DNA of 64,000 nt from Paracoccus kondratievae (GCF_009301415.1 NZ_CP045072.1:921001-985000), one strand, 5' to 3'. Counted from the first letter of the stretch, positions 7,831-16,588 are shown. The notes: generated by a model from the sequence alone, not told the origin. Translations and numbers: made by a program.

Positions 7831-7851
7831 TTGGCTGGGGCGGTAGGATTC
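7831..7851. repeat. attR: 21-bp repeat forming the tRNA-Gln 3' end
   Basis: Identical to 1462-1482. Here it lies inside the functional tRNA gene, so the element restores the tRNA's CCA end after integration. Confidence 0.9.
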
Positions 7852-7906
7852 GAACCTACGGTACACGGTACCAAAAACCGTTGCCTTACCACTTGGCCAC
7901 GCCCCA
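7832..7906 (-). tRNA. tRNA-Gln (anticodon UUG)
   Basis: 75 nt with encoded CCA. On the minus strand the acceptor arms TGGGGCG and CGCCCCA pair, the anticodon stem is ACGGT/ACCGT with loop TTTTGGT (anticodon TTG, reads CAA), the T arm is GTAGG-TTCGAAT-CCTAC, the discriminator is G, then CCA. The last 20 nt are shared with attL at 1462-1482, so this tRNA is the integration target of the neighbouring element. Confidence 0.96.
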
Positions 7907-8001
7907 ACTGTGTGGGGGTATCTAGCCAAGCTGTCCGAGGGGTGCAAGAGGCAAAAAGGAAAAATCTTGTGGATAGCTGACAGACATTCTATGCGCCGCG
8001 C

Positions 8002-9231
8002 ATGGAACAGGTCGACACCGTCATTCTGGGCGCCGGCGCCGCAGGTCTTTTCTGTGCCGGTACGATTCTTGAGCTGCTGAGTGAGCGGGCGGGCCGGGTC
8101 CTGATCCTAGATCATGCCCGTGCACCGGGAGAAAAGATTCGCATCTCGGGCGGCGGGCGGTGTAATTTTACCAACCTTGCTACAGCGCCGGATCGCTTTG
8201 TCTCGGCCAACCCGCGCTTTGCTGCCTCTGCGCTGGCGGGTTTCAGGCCTGCCGACTTTGTCGCGCTGGTTGACCGGGCGGGAATTGCCTGGCACGAAAA
8301 GACCCTCGGGCAGCTGTTTTGCGACGGCAGCGCCCGGCAGATCATCGATCTGCTGCTTCATCGTATGCGCGGGGCTGAGCTACGGCTTGGGATCACGGCA
8401 GAGGGGGTCGAACCGGAACCGGAGGGCGGCTTCAGGATAGCGACCTCGCAAGGTGTGATTACTGCACAGCAGGTGGTTGTGGCGACGGGAGGGAAATCCA
8501 TCCCGAAGATGGGCGCGACCGGCATTGGCTATGACATCGCCACGCGCTTTGGGCTGTCGCTGATCGAGCCGAGGGCAGGGCTGGTGCCTCTGACCTTTGC
8601 TCAGCAGGATCTGGATCTCTGCCGCCCTCTGGCCGGGCTGTCGGTCTCGGCCGAGGTCAGCCATGGGGCAGGCCGCAGTCGCAGCCGGTTCCGCGATGGG
8701 CTGCTTTTCACCCATCGTGGCCTGTCGGGGCCGGCGATTCTGCAGATCTCGAATTTTTGGCGGGCGGGAGAGCAGATCATAGTCGATCTGGCTCCGGACA
8801 CCGATCTGGCTGCTGAGCTGCGCGCGCTTCGTGGTGAGAGCGGGCGCGTCGCTGTAGCAACTGCGCTGGCGCGCTGGTTACCGGCCCGGCTGGCTGATGC
8901 AATTGCCGCTGAGACCGGATCAGGTGGTGCGCGCCTTGCTGATCAAAACAATGCTGTGCTTGACCGGCTGGCAGCGCGGGTCAATCGCTGGACGCTGCGC
9001 CCGGTCGGTTCAGAGGGCTGGCGCACCGCCGAGGTTACCGTCGGCGGTGTCGATACCCGGGCGCTTGATTCCCGGACCATGCAGGTGAAATCAATCCCGG
9101 GCCTCTATTTCATTGGAGAGGTCGTGGATGTGACCGGCTGGCTTGGTGGTTATAATTTCCAATGGGCATGGGCCTCGGCTCATGCTGCAGGCAAGGCGAT
9201 TGCGGCGGCCAAAGTAGTGGCCGCCAGCTGA
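8002..9231 (+). CDS. NAD(P)/FAD-dependent oxidoreductase, HI0933/BaiN (YhiN) family
   Basis: 409 aa, the usual size for the family. The N-terminal Rossmann dinucleotide site is GAGAAGLFCAG (residues about 10-20). The family hallmark GEKIRISGGGRCNFTN follows at about 47-62, and the C-terminal FAD motif is GLYFIGEVVDVTGWLGGYN. Members are cytosolic flavoproteins whose physiological substrate is mostly unsettled; BaiN reduces bile acids in gut bacteria, which is not implied here. The gene stands alone downstream of tRNA-Gln. Its stop directly abuts the stop of the convergent kdsA with no base between them, leaving no space for a separate terminator. Confidence 0.9.
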   Translation: MEQVDTVILGAGAAGLFCAGTILELLSERAGRVLILDHARAPGEKIRISGGGRCNFTNLATAPDRFVSANPRFAASALAGFRPADFVALVDRAGIAWHEKTLGQLFCDGSARQIIDLLLHRMRGAELRLGITAEGVEPEPEGGFRIATSQGVITAQQVVVATGGKSIPKMGATGIGYDIATRFGLSLIEPRAGLVPLTFAQQDLDLCRPLAGLSVSAEVSHGAGRSRSRFRDGLLFTHRGLSGPAILQISNFWRAGEQIIVDLAPDTDLAAELRALRGESGRVAVATALARWLPARLADAIAAETGSGGARLADQNNAVLDRLAARVNRWTLRPVGSEGWRTAEVTVGGVDTRALDSRTMQVKSIPGLYFIGEVVDVTGWLGGYNFQWAWASAHAAGKAIAAAKVVAAS

Positions 9232-10065
9232 TTACTCCATCACCGGATCGGACTTTGCCAGCGCGTCAAAGCGTATCAGAGATTCGATCAACGCCGGCAT
9301 CCGCTCAAGCCGGATCATATTCGGTCCGTCAGAGGGCGCGTTGTCCGGGTCCTGATGCGTTTCGATAAAGACGCCGGCAACGCCGATGGCCACTGCGGCA
9401 CGGGCCATGACGGGGGCAAACTCGCGCTGTCCGCCCGACGCTCCGCCTTGGCCGCCGGGCTGCTGCACCGAATGGGTTGCGTCCATGATCACCGGCCAGC
9501 CGGTGCGCGCCATGATCGGCAGACTGCGCATATCGGCGACCAGAGTGTTGTAACCAAAGCTGACGCCGCGTTCGGTCAACAGGATTCGCTCATTGCCGGT
9601 AGAGGCGACCTTTTCGGCGACATTGGGCATGTCCCAAGGGGCAAGAAACTGGCCTTTCTTGATATTTACCACTGCCCCCGTCTCTCCCGCTGCCAGCAGC
9701 AGATCGGTCTGTCGCGACAGGAATGCCGGAATCTGGATCACATCGACCACGGTCCCGGCTGTTTGCGCCTGCTCGATATCATGCACATCGGTCAGGACCG
9801 GACAGCCGATGCGGCTGCGCACCTCTTCCAGCATGCGCAGCCCCTCTTGAATGCCAATGCCACGCCGGCCCTTCAGAGAGGTGCGGTTGGCCTTGTCATA
9901 GCTGGCCTTGAAGATGAACCCCGCACCAGCCTTGCGGCATGCCTCTGCCATGGTTTCAGCAATCATCAGAGCATGATCCAGAGTTTCAAGCTGGCAGGGG
10001 CCAGCAATCAACACCAGCGGCAGATCGTTTCCAAAGGTGACGTTTCCAGCCTGGACATGTTTCAT
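9232..10065 (-). CDS. kdsA: 3-deoxy-8-phosphooctulonate synthase (KDO-8-P synthase)
   Basis: 277 aa. It condenses phosphoenolpyruvate with arabinose-5-phosphate to give KDO-8-phosphate for LPS core or capsule. Typical blocks are LIAGPCQLE near the N-terminus, the FKASYDKANRTS substrate loop, GIGIQEGLRMLEEV, TDVHD, IQIPAFLSRQTDLL and the C-terminal DATHSVQQPGG loop. All catalytic segments are present. The start overlaps the stop of the capsule export gene kpsE by 4 nt (ATGA), so kdsA is the third gene of a kpsT-kpsE-kdsA unit. This suggests that the KDO made here serves the capsule phospholipid anchor, though it may also supply LPS. Confidence 0.95.
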   Translation of the reverse strand: MKHVQAGNVTFGNDLPLVLIAGPCQLETLDHALMIAETMAEACRKAGAGFIFKASYDKANRTSLKGRRGIGIQEGLRMLEEVRSRIGCPVLTDVHDIEQAQTAGTVVDVIQIPAFLSRQTDLLLAAGETGAVVNIKKGQFLAPWDMPNVAEKVASTGNERILLTERGVSFGYNTLVADMRSLPIMARTGWPVIMDATHSVQQPGGQGGASGGQREFAPVMARAAVAIGVAGVFIETHQDPDNAPSDGPNMIRLERMPALIESLIRFDALAKSDPVME

Positions 10066-11807
10066 GAAGATACCTGTTCGCGAAGGATCGAGGCCGTCAG
10101 CGAAAGCATCAGGTAAATTCCCGAAAAGATCAGGAGCGCCACGATCGTATTTTGAAGTGCTTTAGGATAGGTCGCCTCGTCCGGGGGGACAGGTGCGACC
10201 GAAAGGGAAAGATAACGCACCTGCTTGTTCGCTTCGACCCGCGCAGCTTCCATCTGTGCAGCGGCGGTGGCCAGCAGTTCCTGCCGGGTAAGCAGATCAG
10301 ATTCTGCGATGCGGATTTCACCCGAAATCGCAGCCAAAGAACCGCGGGCGTCATCGCCCTCGGTCAGCTGATCGCGCGTCTCGGCCAACATCTCTTCAAG
10401 CCGGCTGATATCGCCCCTGACCCCCGCAACACGGCTTTGGTTGGGTTGCTCGTTGGACAGCAACTGCCCCAGCTCAAGCTTTTTCCCGGAGATCTGGCGT
10501 TCAAGTTCAGCAATCCGGTTCATGATCACCGAACCCTCGGCCGCGGGATCAAGTACACCCAGCTTTTGCTGCAATTCCTGAACGCGGCGCTGCGCCTGCT
10601 GCACCTTCGCTTCGGCGTCCTCATAGCTTTCGATCGAGCCCTTCATCTGATCAGAGCGTAGACGGGCGGTCATCTGGTCTACCTGACCCTCGGCATATTT
10701 TATCAGGGCCATAGAAAATTCCTGGCTGAGGTTCGCATTGGGGGCGATCACCTCCATGTTGATCACGCCCTCGGTGGGGTCGTAGCCGATTCTTACCAGG
10801 CTTTTATACAGTTTGTAGGCCTGCTCGTTCGTCGCATCAGGGGGCAGACGCAGGATCGGGTCAATCTCAGGAGCCTGGAAAGCGCGCTTGAAGCCCAGAT
10901 CCTTGTCCAGCCGCAACATGGCATCGCGTGAGGTCAGATAGCTTTGCACCGAGACTGAATCGGTGTTGTTGCCAAGCATCGAGCCGCCAAACAGCCCCCC
11001 CACACCACTGGATCCGGCCTTTTCAGCCTGCTGGATCTGGAACTGCGATATCGTGGAGTACAGCGGCGTTGCGATGGTAAAATAGTAGATCCCCGCGATC
11101 AGCGTCGGCAGGCCGACGAAAGCCGCTAGGCGCAGGAACAGCATGATCAGCTTGCGTCGGCGACGGCGGGCGATGTCCTGCTGGATCCGCAGGATCTCGG
11201 CGGCGCGGCGATCCTCGGTCATCGCCTCGCGGGAAGGAAGCTGGGGTCCGCCGGGTGGTACCGGAACGATTTCGGTCCCGCGGCGGCGTCCGCCGTTCGG
11301 GGCGGGGACCGGCATATTGGAGCCGCCTTTCCTGTCCGGATGGTCCGGGCCTTGCAGCCGTGCGCCCTCTTCGGACAGCAGTTTGCCAACCGAGGCGCGG
11401 TGAAAGGGGTCGATGCCGCGTTCGCGCAGACGCACGACGGCCTCGTAGTCCGACTGAACCTCGATCTCGTGCATGGCAGCGATGCGGCGGGCCATGCGCA
11501 GCTGGCGGTCGGTCAGGTTTTCTGCCCGCACTGCGGCGATCTGCTCTTCTATCAAGGCGTCCGGCGGGCGCTCGACGGCTTTGGCCGGTTTCGGCTCCGC
11601 ACCGGGAAAGCGCATGTCGCCAAACCCATCCTCGTTGGTGCTGAAGAGTTGCTCCGGCGCCTTTCCGGGCGCGGGGGGCGGATTGTGCTTGTGAACCTGC
11701 ACCTGTACCTTGCGAGCCGTTTCGACTGCGCGCGAGGCCGTGCCGGTCGCCAGAACCGATTCTTCGCGGTTGATGCGATAGGCGCGCGCCTTAGGCGGTG
11801 TAGTCAT
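10062..11807 (-). CDS. kpsE: Capsule polysaccharide export inner-membrane protein, KpsE/CtrB/BexC type
   Basis: 581 aa from the ATG at 11807; a longer start at 11837 would overlap kpsT by 47 nt, while 11807 has AGGCAAGG upstream. A long, basic and Pro-rich cytoplasmic region (about 1-215) precedes TM1 (FLRLAAFVGLPTLIAGIYYF). A Wzz-like periplasmic domain comes next, with coiled-coil stretches (EDAEAKVQQAQRRVQELQQK and following), then a C-terminal TM2 (TIVALLIFSGIYLMLSL). This is the polysaccharide co-polymerase/adaptor that links the KpsMT ABC exporter to the outer-membrane channel. The unusually long N-terminal cytoplasmic extension is not in classical KpsE. The gene sits between kpsT and kdsA, overlapping both. 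Confidence 0.88.
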   Translation of the reverse strand: MTTPPKARAYRINREESVLATGTASRAVETARKVQVQVHKHNPPPAPGKAPEQLFSTNEDGFGDMRFPGAEPKPAKAVERPPDALIEEQIAAVRAENLTDRQLRMARRIAAMHEIEVQSDYEAVVRLRERGIDPFHRASVGKLLSEEGARLQGPDHPDRKGGSNMPVPAPNGGRRRGTEIVPVPPGGPQLPSREAMTEDRRAAEILRIQQDIARRRRRKLIMLFLRLAAFVGLPTLIAGIYYFTIATPLYSTISQFQIQQAEKAGSSGVGGLFGGSMLGNNTDSVSVQSYLTSRDAMLRLDKDLGFKRAFQAPEIDPILRLPPDATNEQAYKLYKSLVRIGYDPTEGVINMEVIAPNANLSQEFSMALIKYAEGQVDQMTARLRSDQMKGSIESYEDAEAKVQQAQRRVQELQQKLGVLDPAAEGSVIMNRIAELERQISGKKLELGQLLSNEQPNQSRVAGVRGDISRLEEMLAETRDQLTEGDDARGSLAAISGEIRIAESDLLTRQELLATAAAQMEAARVEANKQVRYLSLSVAPVPPDEATYPKALQNTIVALLIFSGIYLMLSLTASILREQVSS

Positions 11808-12444
11808 AATATTGCCTTGCCTCTTCGAGGGTTTCAAAGTGATAAAGCTTGCCGTCGCGCAGGACGGAAGCTGAACTGCAGAACTTCTCGATGGTTTCCG
11901 CCTGGTGCGAGACGACCACGACGGTGGCGGATTTCAGGCGTTCGTATAGCACCGATCCGGCTTTGCGGTTGAACTCCGGGTCTGTTGTTGCGGGCATCCC
12001 CTCGTCGATCAGGTAGATATCAAATTCCAGCGCCAACATCAGTGAGAATGTAAAGCGCGCGCGCATACCGGCGCTATAGGTGCCGACCGGCATGTCGAAA
12101 TATTCGCCGACATCGGTAAGCCAGCGGCAGAAGGCTTCGACATAGTCAGGGTCGAGCCCGTAAATGCGGGCGATAAAGCGGGCGTTTTCGGTCGCTGTCA
12201 GGCTTGATGTGATCCCGCCCATGAAACCCAGTGGAAATGAAACGCGACAATCCGAACGAATCGTGCCCTCATCAGGCTTTTCCAGCCCGCACATCATATT
12301 GATGATCGTGGTTTTCCCGGTGCCATTCGGGGCCAGAATCCCCATAGACTTGCCAAGCTCGATCCGGAACGAGGCGCGGTCAAGGATCACCTTGCGCTGG
12401 GTTCCAGTCCAGAACGACTTGGAAACGTTATCGAATTCGATCAT
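11791..12444 (-). CDS. kpsT: Capsule polysaccharide ABC transporter ATP-binding protein
   Basis: 217 aa, the size of KpsT. Walker A is GILAPNGTGKTT (about 35-46), the ABC signature is YSAGMRARFTFSL, Walker B is FDIYLIDEGM and the H-loop is VVVSHQ. The very short, signature-degenerate form (YSAGMRAR instead of LSGGQ) is typical of capsule/O-antigen exporters. It powers export of the capsule across the inner membrane with the permease KpsM, but no kpsM gene is adjacent; the upstream gene is divergent. It is the first gene of the kpsT-kpsE-kdsA unit, with its end overlapping kpsE by 17 nt. Confidence 0.9.
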   Translation of the reverse strand: MIEFDNVSKSFWTGTQRKVILDRASFRIELGKSMGILAPNGTGKTTIINMMCGLEKPDEGTIRSDCRVSFPLGFMGGITSSLTATENARFIARIYGLDPDYVEAFCRWLTDVGEYFDMPVGTYSAGMRARFTFSLMLALEFDIYLIDEGMPATTDPEFNRKAGSVLYERLKSATVVVVSHQAETIEKFCSSASVLRDGKLYHFETLEEARQYYDYTA

Positions 12445-12651
12445 CTGGCCGGCCTGATCCCTTCGCCTGCCTCAGTGCAGGTTCACAATAGCTACTATAT
12501 ACACTGTCTCTGACCGAGCCTGAACGGCCCGGCTGCCGCGGTCGGCACAATATGTCCGGGTAATTGCGCTGTCCACCATGGCGATCAAGGGTTGAGATAT
12601 AGTGAACGCTCCCCCCTTTTCTGGCTGCCCCTGGCTCTCTATGTGCCAATC

Positions 12652-13269
12652 ATGTCGAAACTGACCGGTCTTGTCCGCGAAATTTCCGCCTGCCGTCTAT
12701 GTGCGCCGCGTTTTGCGGCAACGGCGACGCGGCACAGCCCGCGGCCCGTGGTGTGGTTTCAGCCGGGGGCGCGGCTTCTTGTGGTCGGTCAGGCACCAGG
12801 GATGCGCGTACATCTGGCCGGGCGGCCCTTTGCAGATCGCTCGGGTGATCGGTTGCGTGACTGGATGGGTGTTTCTGAGGCCGAGTTCTATGACCGCAGC
12901 CGCATTGCCATCGTGCCCATGGCGTTTTGCTTTCCCGGCTATGACGCCAGGGGGGCTGACCTGCCGCCGCCGCCGCTATGTGCGCAAACATGGCGCAAGC
13001 AGGTGATGACTGAGCTGCGTCCGCGGCTCACTCTGCTTGTCGGAGGTCACGCGCAGTGCTGGCATCTGGGCGCTGCTGCGAGACAGGGGGTAACCCGGAC
13101 TGTTGCTGCATGGCGCGATCATGCGCCGCAGATCTTTCCCTTGCCTCATCCGTCCTGGCGCAATACCGGCTGGTTGCGGCGCAATTCCTGGTTTGAGGCC
13201 GAGCTGTTGCCCGAGCTGCGCGCCGCCGTTGCCAAGCTGTTGAGAGGTTCTGATGACCCCGCTGGATGA
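12652..13269 (+). CDS. Uracil-DNA glycosylase superfamily protein
   Basis: 205 aa from the ATG at 12652; a TTG at 12592 in frame is possible but less likely. The N-terminal CRLC is a remnant of the Fe-S-type Cys pair seen in family 4/5-like enzymes. The active-site motif 1 region is VVGQAPGMRVHLAGRPFADR, and the motif 2 region is PLPHPSWRNTGW (H-P-S, uracil recognition). Fold and motifs point to base excision repair of uracil in DNA, in the group often annotated as UDG family protein. A second full Cys pair for a 4Fe-4S cluster is not obvious, so the subfamily is uncertain. The 3' end overlaps the next gene by 17 nt. Confidence 0.82.
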   Translation: MSKLTGLVREISACRLCAPRFAATATRHSPRPVVWFQPGARLLVVGQAPGMRVHLAGRPFADRSGDRLRDWMGVSEAEFYDRSRIAIVPMAFCFPGYDARGADLPPPPLCAQTWRKQVMTELRPRLTLLVGGHAQCWHLGAAARQGVTRTVAAWRDHAPQIFPLPHPSWRNTGWLRRNSWFEAELLPELRAAVAKLLRGSDDPAG

Positions 13270-14005
13270 GCTTTGCCAGGTCCCCTTTCACGAGGCCGAC
13301 GCCCCCGCGCGCGCCCGTATCCTGTCGCGTCTTGCCGACACCGAACTGTTCGCGGCACTGGTGGCCGAGCCGGTGGGGGATAATGTCGAACTGCAGATCT
13401 ATGATCTGCCCGAGGGCCGCTTTGCACTGGCCTGTGATCAGGAAGAGCGGCTGGCAGGGTTCATTGGCGCCCCGGTTGCCTATGTTGCATTGCCGGGTCG
13501 GATACTCGCCGGTGCACTGGCCGAAGAGGGGCGGGGGCTTTTGGTCAATCCCGGCCATCCCTCGCAATTGATGCTTGATGCCGGGGTGCTGGGCTGGCTG
13601 GTGCAGGCACTTCAGGCGCGGCCGAGCATGGCAACGACCGAGGCGGCGCGTGCTTTGGGGGCGCCGACACCAGAAGCGGTCGCGCTTTTGGCCGAGCCCT
13701 TGGCTCAGCGGCTGGGCGATATGTCGGGGCTGGTCGGGCAGCTCGCCCTGGTTTCGGCCGAATGGGATGGCGATGGACAGCGCCACGCATTGATTTTGCG
13801 TGGGGTTGATTCGGCTCATGAAGCTGCTGTGGCCAAGGCGCTGGCCGAACTGCTGGCCTTTCTGCCAGAGCTGCCGGGTGGCGTTGATATCGGGTTTTCT
13901 GAAGGTGATTATCCGGCGGGCGCGTTGGTTATTGAGCCGCCGCCACCCCCGCCTGCGCCTGAACCGGTGCGACGCGACCCTGCTGCCCCGCCTCGTTTGC
14001 GGTAG
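13253..14005 (+). CDS. SseB-family protein
   Basis: 250 aa, starting within the last codons of the UDG-like gene (17-nt overlap), so probably co-translated. An SseB N-terminal domain occupies about 1-125 (FALACDQEERLAGFIGAPVAY and HPSQLMLDAGVLGWL are the recurring blocks). The C-terminal domain ends in a Pro-rich tail (PPPPPPAPEPV). SseB proteins in proteobacteria are of unclear biochemical function; in E. coli SseB is named for enhanced serine sensitivity. There is no signal peptide or TM. A strong terminator follows, closing this two-gene unit. Confidence 0.78.
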   Translation: MTPLDELCQVPFHEADAPARARILSRLADTELFAALVAEPVGDNVELQIYDLPEGRFALACDQEERLAGFIGAPVAYVALPGRILAGALAEEGRGLLVNPGHPSQLMLDAGVLGWLVQALQARPSMATTEAARALGAPTPEAVALLAEPLAQRLGDMSGLVGQLALVSAEWDGDGQRHALILRGVDSAHEAAVAKALAELLAFLPELPGGVDIGFSEGDYPAGALVIEPPPPPPAPEPVRRDPAAPPRLR

Positions 14006-14019
14006 GGAGTAAAAGCGAA

Positions 14020-14043
14020 AACCCGCCCCAAGGGGCGGGTCTT
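14020..14043 (+). terminator. Rho-independent terminator after the SseB-family gene
   Basis: ACCCGCCCC-AA-GGGGCGGGTCTT forms a stem of at least 8 bp between the SseB-type gene and the convergent DUF882 gene. The T run is short, so it may serve both directions. Confidence 0.75.
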
Positions 14044-14075
14044 AGCAAGATCACTGCAAGTTGATCTGATGCGAG

Positions 14076-14636
14076 TCAGGCGCCCCAATGGCGGATCGGG
14101 CCGCAGTCCATGTGGACAAAGTTTGAGCGCGAGTATTTGCCAACCCCACCTGCCTGGCAGGCAGAAGCAGCCTTGTACATTTGGGAAACCGAACGCGATT
14201 TCAGCCGCAGGTCTGCAGCCTTGCCGACCATATGCAGCGAGTTCCGGGCAACGCCGGACGAACGCGAACGCAGCATCGCATTGGTCTTGGGCGAGCGGTA
14301 GCCCGACAACATCATGTAGGGTTCGTTGGTTTGCAGCAGACGGTGCGAGGCTGCAGCGATATCAACTGTGCGCGGGTCGATTCCGATCACCTGACCGGTC
14401 CGCCAGTCGCGCATGAAGATATTGATTTCATTGAGAGCGTCCCGGATATACTTGCCATCGACCCAATAGACCGTGTCGAGGCTTTCGCCCGTACGCCCCG
14501 AGTACATGCGGATGCGGCGGATGTCGCCAGCGCCACGCAAAAGTCCGAAGGCATTGGCCATAACCGGCGCTGCTGCCACCGTCGTCGCCGCGAAGACACC
14601 TAGGATGCCCCGACGCGAGATAGATTCAAACGTCAT
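14076..14636 (-). CDS. DUF882 / YcbK-type M15-like peptidase, Tat-exported
   Basis: 186 aa from the ATG at 14636. A twin-arginine signal (SRRGILG followed by an Ala-rich core ending VMANA) shows export in folded form. The mature part has the DUF882/peptidase_M15_3 features: SGYRSPKTNAMLR (zinc/ligand region), SLHMVGKAADLRL (the H-x-x-G-x-A-x-D signature) and FVHMDCGP (second His). The family is related to zinc D-Ala-D-Ala carboxypeptidases acting on peptidoglycan. Its neighbour, divergently transcribed, is an L,D-transpeptidase of the YcbB type; the same pairing (ycbB-ycbK) is known in E. coli and supports a cell-wall role. Confidence 0.88.
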   Translation of the reverse strand: MTFESISRRGILGVFAATTVAAAPVMANAFGLLRGAGDIRRIRMYSGRTGESLDTVYWVDGKYIRDALNEINIFMRDWRTGQVIGIDPRTVDIAAASHRLLQTNEPYMMLSGYRSPKTNAMLRSRSSGVARNSLHMVGKAADLRLKSRSVSQMYKAASACQAGGVGKYSRSNFVHMDCGPIRHWGA

Positions 14637-14932
14637 GTCAGATCGCCTGTCCTGCTTTCGTTGTTTTGCCGCCTGTTTGAACGGCTGCCCCGGTTTAGCC
14701 GGAACCTGTGAAGAATATGTCACCAGCGCGCGACCCGAGGGAAGCGTTTGATTCAGGGCGCGGCGGATACTTGCCATTCTCGGCAAGAATCCGCCGAATG
14801 AAAGTCCCGATGGAACCCGATTCCACGTTTCTGCATGGCTGTGCTTGCGCTGCATCATTGATCAGGGAAAACGTCGCGGCTCGCTGGACCGTAAAACAGG
14901 CTGGTGCGAAGATTTCCAACACTAGGGAAAGG

Positions 14933-16588
14933 ATGTGTCGGGTGCGTCTCTCCGGATTGATTCGCGCAACGGTTGTCGCGACCGTTCTGGGTGCTGTTCT
15001 GACGGCTGTGCCCCGTCTTGCGATTGCCCAGGCGCTGGAAACCGCACCCGTAGCAGCGTTGCCCGCGCCGCGGCTGACCTTCTCGGAACAAGAGATGCTG
15101 CTTGCCCGGCAGGCGGCTGCCTATCCGGGGCTGGCCGATTTCTATGGGACGAACGGGTTGAAACCGCTGTTTTCGGGGCCGGAGGGCGCTGTACGCCGCG
15201 CGGCCCTGATCGCGGCTATTGACGAGGCTGCCTCGCACGGATTGCCGCCTTCGCGCTATCGGGCGCAGCTCTTGCGGCAGCTGGACCGTGAGGGGGTTGA
15301 TACCGCTGAGGAAGAGATCCGCTTTGCCCGTGTCTTTGCCGATTGGAGCCACGACATCACCGGCGGTATCCTTGATCCGGCCAGGGTTGAGCCGGGAATC
15401 AAGCGTGAGGTTCTGCGTCCGCGCCCGGGCGATCTGCTGCGTGAGTTTGCGACCAGCGCCGATCCGGCGGCGATGCTGGCCGCATTGCCTTCGCAAGACC
15501 CCCGTTACGAGGCGCTGCGCAAGGCGTTGGCGAAGCAATCGCGGCTGGTCGCCCCTTCTGATGCGCCGCAGGTGCCCGAAGGACTGTGGCGCGAGGGGAT
15601 GAGCGACCCGGCCATCGCCGCCTTGCGGGTGCGTCTGGCCTCGGTCGGATTTGCGGCTGTGCCAGCCGGCAGCCCGCTGACCTTTGATGCCCCTTTGGCG
15701 CAAGCCGTCGCCGGTTTTCAGCAGGCGGCCGGTTTGCCGGCTGACGGGGTGGCCGGCCCGCGGACCGTAGCGCGGATCAACCGTGGCCCGGGGGCCGAGG
15801 CGGCCCCGATCCTGGCCGCGCTTGAGCGGATGCGCTGGATGTACGGCCATGACCTCAATGCCCGCCACGTTTGGGTAAACCTGCCCGAATTCAACGCCCG
15901 CATCTATGAGGCCGGGCAAGAGATCTTTGAGACCCGCGTCGTAATCGGCAAAGCCAAGCCTGATTTCGAGACGCCCGAATTCACCGAGACGATGAAATAT
16001 ATGGTGGTCAATCCGCGCTGGAACGTTCCGCGCTCGATCACCGTCAAAGAGTATCTGCCCCGGTTGCAGGCGAATCGTAACGCGGTCAGCCATCTTGATG
16101 TGGTGGACGGGGCGGGGAACGTGATCCCGCGCGACCGCATCGATTTCCGTCAATACACCGCCAAGACCTTTCCCTATCGCATGCGGCAAAAGCCCAGCGA
16201 CGACAATGCCTTGGGTCAGGTCAAGTTCATGTTCCCCAACCCGTGGAACATTTACCTGCACGACACCCCGACCCGGCATCTTTTCAATCAGTCGAGCCGG
16301 GCCTATTCGCATGGCTGCATCCGTGTCGGACGGCCGATTGATCTTGCACATGAACTGCTGCGCGGACAGGTCGCCGATCCGGCGGCGGTCTTTGACAAGG
16401 CGCTGCGTTCAGGGCGCGAGACCTATCTGAACATCAGGCCTCCGTTGCCTGTGCATCTGGTCTATTTCACCGCTTTCCCGGATGAAACCGGGCAGATCCA
16501 TCGTTTCCCCGACATCTATGGCCGTGATGCGCTGATCCATGCGGCGCTGGTCAAGGCCGGGCTGGATTCTGCTGCCATGGATGAATAG
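14933..16588 (+). CDS. L,D-transpeptidase, YcbB/LdtD type
   Basis: 551 aa from the ATG at 14933 with AGGGAAAGG upstream; the frame extends 75 codons further back but without a signal-like start. A signal peptide (RATVVATVLGAVLTAV, cleaved after AIA-QA) shows periplasmic location. A YcbB scaffold region is followed by a peptidoglycan-binding_1 domain (about 220-285, FQQAAGLPADGVAGPRTV). The YkuD catalytic domain (about 305-490) contains the signature SHGCIRVG with catalytic C462 and an upstream conserved His. The enzyme makes 3-3 cross-links in peptidoglycan. Length and domain order match LdtD-type enzymes. Confidence 0.93.
   Translation: MCRVRLSGLIRATVVATVLGAVLTAVPRLAIAQALETAPVAALPAPRLTFSEQEMLLARQAAAYPGLADFYGTNGLKPLFSGPEGAVRRAALIAAIDEAASHGLPPSRYRAQLLRQLDREGVDTAEEEIRFARVFADWSHDITGGILDPARVEPGIKREVLRPRPGDLLREFATSADPAAMLAALPSQDPRYEALRKALAKQSRLVAPSDAPQVPEGLWREGMSDPAIAALRVRLASVGFAAVPAGSPLTFDAPLAQAVAGFQQAAGLPADGVAGPRTVARINRGPGAEAAPILAALERMRWMYGHDLNARHVWVNLPEFNARIYEAGQEIFETRVVIGKAKPDFETPEFTETMKYMVVNPRWNVPRSITVKEYLPRLQANRNAVSHLDVVDGAGNVIPRDRIDFRQYTAKTFPYRMRQKPSDDNALGQVKFMFPNPWNIYLHDTPTRHLFNQSSRAYSHGCIRVGRPIDLAHELLRGQVADPAAVFDKALRSGRETYLNIRPPLPVHLVYFTAFPDETGQIHRFPDIYGRDALIHAALVKAGLDSAAMDE

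Larger units (their letters stand above)
1462..7851. mobile_element. Compact integrative element in tRNA-Gln(UUG), about 6.4 kb
   Basis: The element is bounded by the 21-bp direct repeat at 1462 and 7831 and carries its own tyrosine integrase (2665-3879). Its cargo is a lipoprotein, a 55-aa membrane peptide, a frameshifted small gene, two tiny genes overlapping the integrase end, a polymerase-like protein (4435-5958) and a convergent membrane/TerB pair (6991-7446, 6110-6994). No capsid, terminase, conjugation or partition gene is visible. It is therefore neither a complete prophage nor an ICE. It resembles a phage satellite or a small replicating island. Boundaries are read directly from sequence; the mode of life is inference. 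Confidence 0.88.

Noticed and set aside
12592..12651. TTG start of the UDG-like gene 20 codons upstream
   Set aside because: The extra residues (hydrophobic, not conserved-looking) have no ribosome site and a normal UDG-family start is at 12652.
14855..16351. Reverse-strand frame of 498 codons opposite the L,D-transpeptidase
   Set aside because: It is a shadow frame in GC-rich coding DNA; the forward protein has SHGCIRV and a signal peptide.
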